A DNA stretch of 64,000 nucleotides from Arabidopsis thaliana. Taxonomy: Eukaryota; Streptophyta; Magnoliopsida; Brassicales; Brassicaceae. Made by a program: the position numbers and the translations under genes. Numbering within the stretch: position 1 is the stretch's first letter; each line of letters starts with the position of its first letter. The notes under the pieces are model-generated. The model worked only from the letters and a program-made list of their open reading frames with translations, did no database searches and was not told where the DNA came from. Of the stretch, positions 44,514-56,358 are shown piece by piece. The stretch is taken from contig NC_003070.9 in NCBI RefSeq assembly GCF_000001735.4, positions 10,286,001 through 10,350,000 of the forward strand, in the 5' to 3' direction.

Positions 44514-46094
44514 ATGGTGGTTACGGATTCTCCAGTTTCGGGGATAATGGCTGATCAGAACATCGATCCTAACACCACGACGAGCCCTAGTCCTAAAGAG
44601 AAGCATGTTTCTGCGATTAAGGCTATCTCCGGCGACGAGAAAGCTCCGTCGAAGGAGAAAAAGAACTACGCGTCGAAGAAATCAACTACCGTAATCCAGA
44701 AATCGCACTGTTTCCAGAATTCTTGGACATTTTGGTTCGATAATCCTTCCTCCAAATCGAATCAAGTCATATGGGGAAGCTCTTTGAGATCCTTGTATAC
44801 ATTCGGTACTATCGAAGAGTTCTGGAGGTGAGATTTATGTATCCTTTTTCTTGTTGTATGAAATAGTTTCTTCGGTTTCACTGAGAACAAATCTGGAGTG
44901 AATATGAAATAGTTTTGAGGCAGAACCAGTAGATTAGGGATTCGATAGCTGAGCTCCATGATTCGTTTGTGCCTTGATCTTAGATTTATAGCTATAGAAA
45001 GCGTTGTTTCTATCCATAAACCTGAATTTCTTCAAGTTTTGTATTGGAGAATACTTGAATTGTATCTGTACATAAACCTGTAATCTTTACTTAAGATTGT
45101 TTCCATCTCAGAAGCTAGTTTGGTTTTTGTGTGCCTTCTTTTTCTGCGTTTTAGATTATTTCTATCTTCAGGTGTCCTGTGTATGTTATGGATGTGTTTA
45201 AAGGGCTGCTTGTTGATTTCTTGATGCAGTCTCTACAATAACATTCATCCTCCAACCAAGTGGGTTTCGGGGGCGGATCTTTACTGCTTCAAAGATAAGA
45301 TTGAACCAAAATGGGAAGATCCTATCTGTGCTAATGGAGGAAAATGGAGTATGATGTTCCCTAAAGCTACACTAGAATGCAATTGGCTTAACACGGTATT
45401 GTAACTTTTCAGGACTTCATTGTAGTTTTTCCCTTGGCTATTTTGCTTGTTTGATGCATCTTTGTGATGTTTCTTGTCTCCTTTTTTTAGTTACTTGCGT
45501 TGGTTGGTGAGCAATTTGACCAAGGAGATGAGATCTGTGGAGCAGTTTTGAACTTCAGAGCGAGAGGGGACAGGATCTCTCTATGGACAAAGAACGCTGC
45601 AAATGAGGAGGCTCAGGTAAAACATGGATGCCTTATATTAGATATTTATCTGGTAACCAAAAAGGCTTGTTCTTGAGGGAGACACAAGTATTTGGTGAAT
45701 TTTCTGAAGTCTCCAGTTTTCTAAGTTCTTAACCAAAAAGTAATAGGGAGATTACAAGATAAAGACATCTAATCCTTGTTTCGTTCATACATTGGTTTCA
45801 TCGTTTAACTTAACTAGGGCCAGGATCTAGGTTTGTTTAGGAGCCTTATTTTTTGGGGGACTGATACCTTATATTCTTATTGCGGTGTTTGCTGCAGCTA
45901 AGCATTGGGAAGCAGTGGAAGGAACTTCTTGGCTACAATGAGACAATCGGATTTATAGTTCATGTACTATTTCTGCAACATCTTTTTGTTCTCCTAAACT
46001 ACATAGGTTTGTGCTATTGTGACTTATCCAATTTGTTTTTCAGGAGGATGCAAAGACTCTTGATCGTGATGCTAAACGTCGATATACTGTATGA
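44514..46094 (+). CDS. EIF4E3: Eukaryotic translation initiation factor 4E, divergent paralogue (eIF4E1b type, copy 1)
   Basis: mRNA cap-binding subunit of eIF4F. Five exons: 44514-44827, 45230-45395, 45491-45616, 45898-45963, 46044-46094. The start is ATG 44514 ([18 protein letters not shown]), after a leader without a better ATG. The core begins [20 protein letters not shown] with VIWGSS (first cap-stacking Trp). [20 protein letters not shown] has the second Trp and the cap-binding Glu. [20 protein letters not shown] and [10 protein letters not shown] follow, then [18 protein letters not shown] and the short end [16 protein letters not shown]. Length about 240 residues. It belongs to a Brassicaceae pair distinct from the main eIF4E. 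The promoter has GGGCC/TGGGCT site II motifs. Locus name recalled as At1g29550. Confidence 0.93.
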
Positions 46095-46423
46095 GATTCA
46101 ACAGTTTTACTTGTCAGCTTCGCCGGGGAAATCGAGAAGACGTAAAAGGGGAAGTCAACATGACCTTTAGTTGCCTCTGATCTATCTTTACTGTAAAAAA
46201 AGATGCACATTTAGTTCACATTTTCAACTATCAGAATTGTTGAAACGGATCTGTATCAAAAGTACATGATTTCGTAATTTTCTTAGTGGTATAAAGGAAA
46301 AGGAATTTCGAAATTACATTTCTTACGTTAATCATTTTCTCAGTTGTTGGTTTTAATTTGTCTTATAACCCATAACAGAGTAGCTGTTGAAGAAAATTAA
46401 ATCCATTAAAAGCCAGGAAAATG

Positions 46424-46432
46424 TTTCCCGCC
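46424..46432 (+). promoter_or_regulatory. E2F-type site TTTCCCGCC upstream of CCCH gene 1
   Basis: Perfect match to the plant E2F consensus TTTSSCGC, about 215 bases before the ATG of the CCCH gene at 46647 and just upstream of a TATA-like TATAAAAA (46506). Confidence 0.6.
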
Positions 46433-46646
46433 AATAAAAAAACTAAACTTGCAAATATATTTCTTCCGTGTGAAAACTGAAAACTGACGTGTCATAAAGT
46501 ATGCATATAAAAACCATTCTTTGATTTGATTTTCAGAGAAGAAGAGCATTTAGAAAACAAAAGCGGAATAAGAAACAAGATTGAAGAAAGAAGTCGGAGA
46601 AGACAGTAGAAGAAACTGATACGAGGAGAACTTACTCTCAACTTTA

Positions 46647-49510
46647 ATGGCAGACGCTGGAGATAATCAGAGAAGAAGCGATGAAAAAGAGTCGATATCA
46701 ACTGAAGAAACGAAGGTAAACAAGAAACTGAACAAGAACTTGCTCTGTTCTTTGCAGTGGATTATTATGATGAAACCAGATCGATACGAATTTCTCAGGA
46801 GAATGAAGACTTGGGATCTGGAAGAAACGACACAGGTCATCATGTATACAACGAGGGACACGAAGAGGTACTAGAGTATCTGAAACAAGAGAGACTGAAA
46901 GATGCTGATATGCAGAGGAAAAGGCATGAAACAGAGTCGAAATCCATTGAGGTAAACGAGAAACTGCGCAAGAACTTACTTGTGATGTTCTTACTGTGAC
47001 TTCTCATTTGAATCGGCGTTTCGTTTTCTTTAGATTAGTCCTTACTCCTTTCGTTTCTTGTGAATTCTGAGGAGAAGGAAAAGACGTAATGAAACAGAGT
47101 CGAGAAAAAATGGCTATGTTGCTTACTTAGATTTGTTGATTTAACGTTTTGTTCACTTTTGATTATCAGGGCACAACTCCTGATATTAGGCTGAGTGATT
47201 CAGGGAAAGGGTCTGATGAAATACAGAAAGCAGACTCAGTTTACAAACGCTCTAACGCTGACACGCGAGTGAGTCTGCCACAACAGAGACGACTGAAAGA
47301 TGTGGTGGAGGCGCATAGGGTACGCCGTGAAACAGAGTCAAGATTATGGCACCAAGAGAGGGTAAAACAACTAACTTCTTACACAGTATCTTTTGTTTGA
47401 TTTACGTGTTCCTTTGATTTTGATTCTCAGGATAGATCTCTGGTTTGGGGAGGAAGTGAACCCAGGATGAGATTTGATGAAAGTACTCAGGGTTGGAGAG
47501 ATAGTGACTATGAATCCAAATGGAGGTTTCATGAGAGAACTCCGGATTGGGATTGGAGAGATAGTGAATCCAGAATGAGATCTCATGAAAGAACTCAGGA
47601 TAGGAGAGGAAGTGAATCCCAAGGGGTATTTGATGAGAGAACAGAGAGGAGACAAGAACCAGTGCGATGGCCCGGTGAAGAGTGTTGGTGTCTGCGGTGT
47701 CGAAACGGAGGAAGTTGCCGTTACAATCATCCTACTCAACTTCCACAGGTGAGAAATGTTTGACTTAGTCTCTAAGTTGCAATTTTACTCTTGGCTTACT
47801 GCTTTCAAACATCTTTATTAGGAGCTTCCGGTGAGGAATCGTTTGCAGATTTGCAGGGTAAGTGAAGTTTTGTAACTTTATCTAAGAGCTATTGTCTGGT
47901 TTAGTCTTTACTTGATTTGAAAAGAGATTCGTTGCAGTATTTTCTGAGGGGATATTGTAAGTTCGGCTCAGTTTGTGGATTTCAACACATAAGGGACAGG
48001 GATGTTGCAGAACCTATGTATGAGGTAACTTCATCTCCAAGGTAAGAAGCCATCTCCATAATACTGTAGTTTGATCTAACGTTTTCGCATGATTTTGACT
48101 CTTAGAATTGGAGTTTTGATGTGAGAACTCAGAGGAGATATGAAATAGAGTACTCAGGATTCAGGCCAGAGAAGAGGGTAAGTAAACTAAAATGTCTCTT
48201 TTTGTTTGTTTAACTGCTTTCCGTTTAAACTCATATGAATATTCATTCTCAGGCAAAAACTAGTCTGGATTCCGTAGAGCCTGATTCAAGAAAAAGACTG
48301 GAAGGTCTAGAGAATAAACGAGAGCAAGAGAATCCGCAAGAACCTGAAAGGCAGAGGACTGAGGCTCAAGACAATCTGCAGGTACCAAAAGAAAACTGAT
48401 TCTCTTCTTTACTAGTGGATGAAAAACTCGAAGATCTAAAGGAAGGGGTATGTATAAATCAAGAAAGAAGTTGAATTTTGTTGTTATTTAGTTATATGAT
48501 CATGAGTCCTTGATTTTTCTTCAAACAATATCGTAGGAATTTCGAGAGCAAGAGAATCCGCAAAACCAGATACAGATAAATACTGAAAGACAGAGGACAA
48601 TGGCTCATGACAATCTGCAGGTACCAAAAATAACTCACTTTCTAGTGATATTTCTTCCTTTACTGTTACTGGTTTCTTATATGGTTGTTCATTCTCATTC
48701 CAAGATCGTTTCGGATTCTCGAATGCATGATCCAAGACGCCATGATACAGAGTTGAGACTCGAACGAGAGAAGATGGTAAACAGAGAACTTGAAAAGCAG
48801 AGGATAGAACATCTAATCGATCCACTAGTGAGGCGATACATGCAAGCAAAGAGAGATAAAGAAGTTGAACAGAGAGAGAGAGCTAGCATTGAGAGCCAGA
48901 GGATAGTGGCTCAAGAGATTCTGCGGCAACAGAGATTACAGGTTAAAAAAACTAAAACAAGACATGATTCTGTTTCTTCACTTTGGATTGTATAACACAT
49001 AGAGAAGATAACATTTATTGTTTCGGTTCACAGGGGATGCGAGAGAATCAGAACGTGGATTCTCGAATGCATGATCCAAGACGCCATGATACAGAGTTGA
49101 GACTCGAACGAGAGAAGATGGTAAACAGAGAACTTGAAAAGCAGAGGATAGAACCTCTAATCGGTCCACTAGTGAGGCGATACATGCAAGCAAAGAGAGA
49201 TAAAGAAGTTGAACAGAGAGAGAGAGCTAGCATTGAGAGCCAGAGGATAGTGGCTCAAGAGAATCTGCGACAACAGAGATTGCAGGTTAAAAAAACTGAA
49301 ACAAGACATGATTCTGTTTCTTTACTTTGGATGATACAACACATAGAGAAGATAACTTATACTATGTTTTCTTACTGTGACAGTGTGACTTGTCATTTGA
49401 TTTATTGTTTCGGTTCACAGGGGATGCGAGAGAATCAGAACGTGGATGCTCATGATCAAGAGAAAACTCAGGAACTCGGTTTCAAAGGAAAAGAGGGAGA
49501 TGGAGTTTAA
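46647..49510 (+). CDS. CCCH zinc-finger protein 1 with duplicated C-terminal exons
   Basis: Many short exons with GT-AG borders. It begins MADAGDNQRRSDEKESISTE. The body is rich in Arg/Glu/Ser/Gln (RMRFDESTQGW, SRMRSHERTQDRRGSE). Finger 1 is degenerate: RWPGEECWCLRCRNGGSC, then RYNH, keeping C-x5-C-x3-H but not the first Cys spacing. Finger 2 is intact, C-x7-C-x5-C-x3-H (ICRYFLRGYCKFGSVCGFQH), split by an intron. The C-terminal half is a charged, Gln-rich helical region (LRLEREKMVNRELEKQRIE) encoded by an exon present twice (about 48715-48940 and 49059-49285, nearly identical). The last exon ends ELGFKGKEGDGV. CCCH proteins bind RNA; no specific role known. Exon chaining is by eye. Recalled as At1g29560. 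Confidence 0.8.
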
Positions 49511-49769
49511 GAGGAAACGGAGTTACGAGACCACCAAAGAGAACTCTCAAGATGATTTCTTTTACCGCAAGAAACTGATGTGTTTTTCCTTTGAACGCAA
49601 ATAATAAGTTCATTTTGATAAACTGATCGTTTCGGAATCAATTGTGTTATTGATTGATTAAACGAATGATGAAACTTTTAATGCAAAATATTTGAACAAA
49701 ATAACTGTTATTTAGAAGAAAGAAATATCAATAGCTATTGAAGATAAAAAGAAAAATACGCCCTAACAG

Positions 49770-49778
49770 TTTCCCGCC
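49770..49778 (+). promoter_or_regulatory. E2F-type site TTTCCCGCC upstream of CCCH gene 2
   Basis: Same 9-mer as at 46424 and 56985, here about 130 bases before the ATG at 49910. Confidence 0.6.
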
Positions 49779-49909
49779 GAAAAAACTAAAGAAACAATAC
49801 CATTCTTTGATTAAATAGAGAAACAAAAACAGCATTAGAGAGAATATTGTTAGCATTGACGAAAGAGAGTCGAAGAGACTGATACGAGGAGAACTCACTC
49901 TCAACTTCA

Positions 49910-51854
49910 ATGGCAGACGCTGGAGATAATCAGCAAGAAGCTGAGAGAAGAAGCGATGAAACAGAGTCGAGATCCATTAAAGAACCGAAGGTAAACAAGA
50001 AACTGAACAAGAACTTGCCCTGTTCTTTAACTATGGATTGTTTCGAAAAAAACAGAGTCGATAAACGAATTTCTCAGGAGAAAGAAGACGAAGATGAGAA
50101 TCCTCAGGATCAAATACAGAGCAAAGGTAGTTTCAAATCTTTGAGAGAACCATATGATCGATCTACGGTTTTCTACTTATGATCATCATTTGTGATCTCT
50201 TTAAGAATCGTATGGATTTCTGTTGATCCAAGTTTGGATATGTGTATAATCTTTGATGTTGTTGGTATGATGTTTAGAGAGGATGAGGCAGTCGAGTCCG
50301 TATCCAGTTCGTCCCGGTAAAAAAGACTGTCAGTTTTACCTCAAAAATGGTCTGTGTCGCTATAGAAGTAGTTGCCGTTTCAATCATCCTACTCAACGTC
50401 CACAAGTGAGAACTTCTCTATGTTTGGTTGAGTCTAAGTTTCCATTTTTTTCTCTTGGCTTACTGGTTTCAAACATCTTAACAGGAGCTTCCGGTGAGGA
50501 TTTGTAAGGTATGTGTAGTTTTGTAACTTACGTGGTCATCTAGCAAAAACTTATTCTAGTTTATTTAAGAGCTAAACAAGAACCTGGAATGTAATTAGGA
50601 ATCTCTTGTCTGGTTTATTCATTTGAAAGAGACTTGTTTTTTTTTAACTTCTTTTATAATGAACTTCGTTGCAGCATTTTCTGAGAGGATCATGTACGTT
50701 TGGCTCAGGTTGTGTATTTCAGCACATTATGGACAGAAATGTTGCAGAGCCTATGTATCAGGTAACTTCATCTCCAAGGTGAGAAGCCATCTCCATAATA
50801 GTTTGATTTAACGTTTTAGTATGATTATTATTCTTAGGATTGGAGAGAGAGTGAATCAGAACGGAGATTTGATGAGAGAACTCAGCGCACATTTGGTGAT
50901 GAGAGAACTCAAAGAAGATATGGAATAGAGTACTCAGGAGCCAGGCCAGAGAAGAGGGTAAGTAAACTAAAATGTGACCTTTCTTTGTTTACCGTTACTA
51001 GTTGCTTATATTGTTGTTCATTCTCAGTCCAAGATTGTTCCGGATTTTCAAATGCGTGATCCAAGACACCATGATACAGAGTGGAGATTCGAGCGAGAGA
51101 GGATGGTAAACTGAATAGACCTGACTTTGTTCTCAGTTTGTGTTTTGCTTTTTCTTCAAGAGAATCGCAGCTTTGATTGAATCTGCAGGAACGAATTGAA
51201 AGGCAGAGGAGAGAGGCTGAAGAAAATCTGCAAGAACAGAGACAGAGAGATAGCATTGAGAGGCAGAGGAGAGAGGCTGAAGAAAATCTGCAAGAACAGA
51301 GACAGAGAGATAGCATTGAGAGGCAGAGGAGAGAGGCTCAAGAGAATCTGCAACAACAGAGACAGAGAGATAGCATTGAGAGGCAGAGGAGAGAGGCTCA
51401 AGAGAATCTGCAACAACAGAGATTACAGGTTTAAAAAACTGAGACAAGACCTAGTTATGTGACTTCTAGAAGAAGAGAGAACAGAGTACTACAGTCTGTT
51501 ATTTTCTACTGTGACTTGTCATTTGATTTTATGGTTCGGATCTACTTATTCTCAGGACATGCCAGAGAATCACAACGTAGATGATCAACAGAATCTGCAG
51601 GAACAGAGACGGATAAGCATTGAGAAGGAGAGAACAGAAGCTCGTTTGAGACTAGAACAGGTTTTTAGTTGAATCATCAACATTTTCTTAAAGGTCAATT
51701 ACATGACAAACAAAAGATTGTTATGTAAGTTAATTTATTTTGTTTTCTTCAGATCCGACCCACTGTTTCATTTCCAATAAACGAATTTATTCGAGCCGTA
51801 GTGTTGCTGAGAGAACTGATAGAGAATTGGGATGATAAAGCTTGGAAGAAATAG
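49910..51854 (+). CDS. CCCH zinc-finger protein 2 with a 20-residue tandem repeat
   Basis: Tandem paralogue of CCCH gene 1, starting MADAGDNQQEAERRSDETES. Finger 1 is canonical C-x8-C-x5-C-x3-H (DCQFYLKNGLCRYRSSC, RFNH) after YPVRPGKK, and finger 2 is C-x7-C-x5-C-x3-H (ICKHFLRGSCTFGSGCVFQH). Then DERTQRRYGIEYSGARPEKR and an exon (51190-51430) with four 60-base repeats encoding ERQRREAEENLQEQRQRDSI, predicted to be a charged helix. The last exons carry EKERTEARLRLEQIRPTVSF and end ELIENWDDKAWKK at 51854. The EARLRLEQ motif resembles the tail of GTE proteins. Probably an RNA-binding nuclear protein; function unknown. Recalled as At1g29570. Confidence 0.82.
51196..51430 (+). repeat. 60-bp in-frame tandem repeat (about 4 copies)
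   Basis: Units begin ATTGARAGGCAGAGGAGAG at about 51196, 51256, 51316 and 51376. The first two and the last two resemble each other most (GAAGAAAATCTGCAAGAAC versus CAAGAGAATCTGCAACAAC), suggesting stepwise duplication. Confidence 0.9.
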
Positions 51855-52229
51855 ATATTTAGGTCAAGGTAAACACCTATCTGTTTCTCACCGTGGAAAG
51901 AGAAGACAACTTCTTACTATCTTGTGACTTGTCATTTGATTTCTTGTTTCGGTTTATGTTGTTTTTCGTTTTAAAAGGTTTATATTTTTCTTATTAACAG
52001 GAGGAAACAGAGTTATGTATGAGACCGCCAAAGAGAAATTTCAGATGATTCCTTTGACCGCAAGAAACTTATATATGTGTTTGGAAGATTTAGGTTAAGC
52101 TTTCGTTGTTTCAATGTTTTGCAAAATTATAACATGCTGGGTAAAAAGTAAATTACATTATTATGAAAGTTAGTTGAGTAGAAATGAATATTTCTGAACA
52201 TATTGAAATTTACACATCAATATTCTTGT

Positions 52230-52442
52230 AGAGTTTAATTCAAGAAAAGACATATTACGTGGAAAAGTTATGAGGAAGATCTAGAGGAAGGGGTATATAT
52301 GAAGAAATTGACTTTGTTCTTATTTTGTTATATGATCATGAGTCCTTGATTTTTCCTTCAAACAAATATCCTAGGAAATTCGAGAGCAAGAGAATCCGCA
52401 AGAACATATATTTCGATTTTACAGTTTAATCAAAAACAAGAG
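52230..52442 (+). pseudogene. CCCH-gene exon relic fused upstream of the MED9-like gene
   Basis: GGAAGATCTAGAGGAAGGGG, TTATATGATCATGAGTCCTT and AAATTCGAGAGCAAGAGAAT match the exon and intron at 48430-48570 of CCCH gene 1. The CCCH frame is then replaced by MED9-like sequence. Confidence 0.55.
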
Positions 52443-53146
52443 ATGCAGAAGCCACAATCCCATACAACGCAGCAACAACAATCTGTGCAGACTCCGCTGC
52501 AACATCAGACGTTAGCTTCTCATCTCTATCCCGTAAGAATCAAGAAACAAAAAGTTGATGAATCAATTTCTTCTCCTTGGGGGTCTGATATATCGTCCTT
52601 GTTAATGTCTTGGATTCGCAGTTGGTGGAAAATTTAAAAGATGTGACTGAATCTAGAGCACGAGATCAGAACTCTGATGCCCTGGTTAGTTTCTCTATAC
52701 AAAAATTTCCAAGTCTTTTTTAAGGTTGTTTGGCTTTCTAGGGTTTCATGAATGTTGAATTGCATTGCAGGTGACTGAACTGAGTAGCCATTTCGACAAG
52801 TGTTAACAGATTTTGAATTCGATTTCTAGATCCCTAGAATCTAAAACTATAAAGGTATAACATAACAATAAAGTTTGGACATTTGGATCAGAATAAAGTT
52901 TGTCTGTTTTTTTGCTTACGGGTTTTCCTGTTTTACAAGTATGTTGATGTACAGAAGCAAAATCTAGAAGAAAGTGAACAATTGCTTCAACAAAGAATGT
53001 AAGCAAGTTGTTACAACTTCTTTTTATTTGATTAGATTTATTGTGCTCTTTACTTATAAGAATCTTCTTAAATCTTTGTGTCATGCAGGGAATTGATTGA
53101 GGAATACAAGAAATCTGTCGAAGAGATTGTGAAAAAAGAGCCTTAG
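52443..53146 (+). pseudogene. MED9-like Mediator subunit gene with an in-frame stop
   Basis: Five exon-like blocks resemble plant MED9, a Mediator middle-module subunit. Exon 1 (52443-52532) is Gln-rich (MQKPQSHTTQQQQSVQ ... HQTLASHLYP). Exon 2 (52622-52684) reads LVENLKDVTESRARDQNSDA then L. Exon 3 starts at 52771 (VTELSSHFDKC) and meets TAA at 52804-52806 where family members have Gln. The frame after it stays recognisable (ILNSISRSLESKTIK). Exon 4 near 52940-52999 gives VQKQNLEESEQLLQQRM and exon 5 (53089-53146) ELIEEYKKSVEEIVKKEP. A product would stop after about 62 residues, before the conserved helix end. It may be transcribed. Recalled as At1g29580. The MED9 assignment is from remembered family sequence. 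Confidence 0.65.
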
Positions 53147-53488
53147 TTCCATATGGTTCTCAATTTTACTCATTCAGCAATGTAGGTGCTAAATACAAAG
53201 AATTGTAATCAATAGAAACCAATTTTGACACACAAAGGAGATCATTCATTTGTTTTATGTGCATCAACAACTAAAAAATAATAATCCAAATCTTTGTCTG
53301 TAAATCGAATTGCCAATATAAAAACAAAAAGGCATAAATCATATCTTGTGTTTCTGAATTTATTCTCAGATTAAGTTAAAATATCAAGTGCAAATAATAT
53401 GAAAAGAGAAACATAAATATTGAAAAGAAAAGCTAATAAATAATATATCTTTGCCTACGAGCACTACATAGTAGCAAATTGATCATTA

Positions 53489-53587
53489 TTATTTAGGCTT
53501 CTTAAGAACACAGACACCACCCTTGCATGAACCTTTCTTTGAAGATGGCTTCGTGAAACAGCTAAAAAGCTTTGAGAAGAAACCCAT
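53489..53587 (-). CDS. Conserved 32-residue microprotein, copy 2
   Basis: Identical peptide to copy 1. Two synonymous differences (Ser TCC to TCA, Ser AGT to AGC). TATA-like TATATATATA upstream near 53690. Flanks share the promoter and a 3' block (AAATATCAAGTGCAAATAAT) but with many indels. Divergent to the second eIF4E gene. Confidence 0.7.
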   Translation of the reverse strand: MGFFSKLFSCFTKPSSKKGSCKGGVCVLKKPK

Positions 53588-54071
53588 CTTTCTTGAACTG
53601 TGAAAACAATATTGGAGCTAAATCGCTAATGGACTTTTTAGGTGTTTTTGTATGGATGTACCTCTATTAGACTTGCATGCCCACACATATATATATAACA
53701 AAATGACTAACCTAGTTACCTAGATTATGTAAATCGTGTGAATATATCATTATAGGATGTAAATATATTAAATTAGGAAGTTTACCATTATTTCTAAATG
53801 TATAGTTTACATTTTTATTTATTTTGTAAGATTGATCATATTCAATACAATGACGTCAGCAGTCTAATTCCTAGTTAAAATAGAAAAAAAAACCACGCAT
53901 TTGAGTATGGGCCTTTAATGGGCCACATTTATAGTAATGGAACAATACTGGGCTTTATATAAAGAACTAACTCTCTCTCATCTCCGTCTGTTATACTGGG
54001 AACGGACTCGACGGAGCATAGTGAACGGGAAAATAACTGTCAAGCGAGCGAGAGAGAAAGAGAAATCAGAA

Positions 54072-55628
54072 ATGGTGGTTATGGATTCTCCAGTTTCGGG
54101 GAGAATGGCTGATCAGAACATCGATCCTAACACCACGACGAGCCCTAGTCCTATAGAGAAGCATGTTTCGGCGATTAAGGCTATCTCCGGCGACGAGAAA
54201 GCTCCGTCGAAGGAGAAAAAGAACTACGCGTCGAAGAAATCAACTACCGTAATCCAGAAATCGCACTGTTTCCAGAATTCTTGGACATTTTGGTTCGATA
54301 ATCCTTCCTCCAAATCGAATCAAGTCATATGGGGAAGCTCTTTGAGATCTTTGTATACATTCGCTACCATCGAAGAGTTCTGGAGGTGAGATCTTTGTAT
54401 CTTTCTTGTTGTCAAATTTCTTTGGTCTAAGCTGGAGTGGATTTGAAATAGTTCTGAGGCAGAACCTGTAGAATAGGGATTCAATAGCTGAGCTCCATGA
54501 TTATAATGGTTGCGGATGCTTTTGTGCTCTGATCTTATAAATATAGAACCGTTGCTTCTTGGATTTCTTTGTATTGGAGAATGCTTAATCTCAGAAGCTA
54601 GTTTGGTTTTTGTGTGCCTTCTTTTTCTGCGTTTTAGGTCCCCTCTATCTTAAGGTGTCCTGTGTATCTTCTTTTTCTGAGTTTTAAAGCTCTGCTTGTG
54701 AACTACTTGATGCAGTCTTTACAATAACATTCATCCTCCAACCAAGTGGGTGTCAGGGTCGGATCTCTACTGCTTCAAAGATAAGATTGAACCAAAATGG
54801 GAAGATCCTATCTGTGCCAATGGAGGAAAATGGACTATGTTTTTCCCTAGAGCTACACTAGAATCTAATTGGCTTAACACGGTATTGTAACTTTTCAGGA
54901 GTTAATTGTAGTTCGCTTGGCCATGCTGCTGCTTGTTGGATGCACCTTGTGATGTTTTTGTGTCATTGTTTTAGTTACTTGCGTTGGTTGGTGAGCAATT
55001 TGACCAAGGAGATGAGATCTGTGGAGCAGTTTTGAACTTCAGAACGAGAGGGGACAGGATCTCTCTATGGACAAAGAAAGCTGCAAATGAGGAGGCTCAG
55101 GTAAAACATGGATGGTTTATAGTATATATTTATCTGGTAATTAAAAAGGCTTGTTCTTGACGAAACACACCATGTAGTTAGCGAATTTCCTGAGGTCTCT
55201 AGTTTTCTAAGTACTTAACCAAAAACTAGTAGGGAGACTACAAGATAAGAGCACCTATTTCTTGTTTCTTTCAAGAGACTTTTTTAGAATGTAAACGAAG
55301 ATAGTTTTGCGTTGGTGATTTTGTAGCAATTGTGTTTCATCGTTTCAATTAACTAAGGGCCAGGATCTTGGTTTTGTTTAGGAGACTCTTTTTTTGGGAA
55401 CTGATATCTTATTGTGGTGTTTGCTGCAGCTAAGCATTGGGAAGCAGTGGAAGGAACTTCTTGGCTACAATGACACAATCGGATTTATAGTTCATGTACT
55501 ATTTCTGAAACATCTTTTTTTTCTCCTAAACTACATAGGTATGTGCTATTGTGTGACTTGTCCAAAATGTTTTTCAGGAGGATGCAAAGACTCTTGATCG
55601 TGATGCTAAACGTCGATATACTGTATGA
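54072..55628 (+). CDS. EIF4E2: Eukaryotic translation initiation factor 4E, divergent paralogue (copy 2)
   Basis: Tandem copy of the eIF4E at 44514 with the same five-exon structure and over 90% identical coding sequence by eye. Start [18 protein letters not shown] at 54072. Cap-binding residues kept ([41 protein letters not shown]). Changes include [18 protein letters not shown] versus [18 protein letters not shown]. The end RDAKRRYTV stops at 55626-55628. The promoter with site II motifs is at 53900-53960. Unlike copy 1 it is not followed by a CCCH gene; a shared 3' flank runs to about 55860. Recalled as At1g29590. Confidence 0.92.
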
Positions 55629-55639
55629 GATTCAACAGT

Positions 55640-56350
55640 TTTACTTGTCAGCTTTGCCGGGGAAATCGAGAAGACGTAAAAGGGGAAGCCATATTAGAAC
55701 ATGACCTTTAGTTGCTCTATCTTTACTGTAAAAAGAAGATGCACATTTGGTTCTCATTTTCAACAATCAGAATTGGTGAAACGGGTTTGTATCAATATAG
55801 TGGTATAAAGGAAAAGGAATTTCGAAATTAAATTTCTTACGTTAATCATTTTCTCATATGAACAATTTGGAAAAGATATATATGAACAAAGTGAATTGTG
55901 GAGAAGACTTCATTAACACTGGTCGAAGACGGACTATTGTCGATCCGCAGTAAGTTGAGGAATTCCCCATCCAATAACATTTCTCTTCTTCTCAAATTAT
56001 AATGAATTCTAGGAGTCTAGAAGGTCCGACCCGTTCACAATCTTTGGAAGGCCTAAGAACTAAAAATCACAATATATCACTTAAATGGTGTTTTTAGTGA
56101 AGTTTATATCACTTAAGTACATTTTTAGAGAATCAAGCCTACGAATATATGTTTGATTCTTGATGTAAACAATCAAGAACCTTTTTTTATCAAATCGGAT
56201 TACCATTAGAAAAAGAAGAAGCATAGTAGCAAAACATAAATTAAGTTAAAATATCAAGTGCAAATAATATGAAAAGAGAAACATAAATGTTGAAGAGAAA
56301 ACAATAATAATAATAATAACTTTTTCCCTACTACTACATAGTAGCAAACT
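55640..56350. other. Spacer between eIF4E copy 2 and microprotein copy 3
   Basis: The eIF4E 3' flank is shared with 46110-46350 up to about 55860. 55860-56200 is unrecognised. From 56236 it is the conserved 3' block of the microprotein gene. Confidence 0.5.
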
Positions 56351-56358
56351 CATCCTTG

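Noticed and set aside
51133-51447. Minus-strand and second-frame ORFs over the 60-bp repeats
   Set aside because: A repeat period divisible by three keeps several frames open; only the plus frame joins the CCCH exons.
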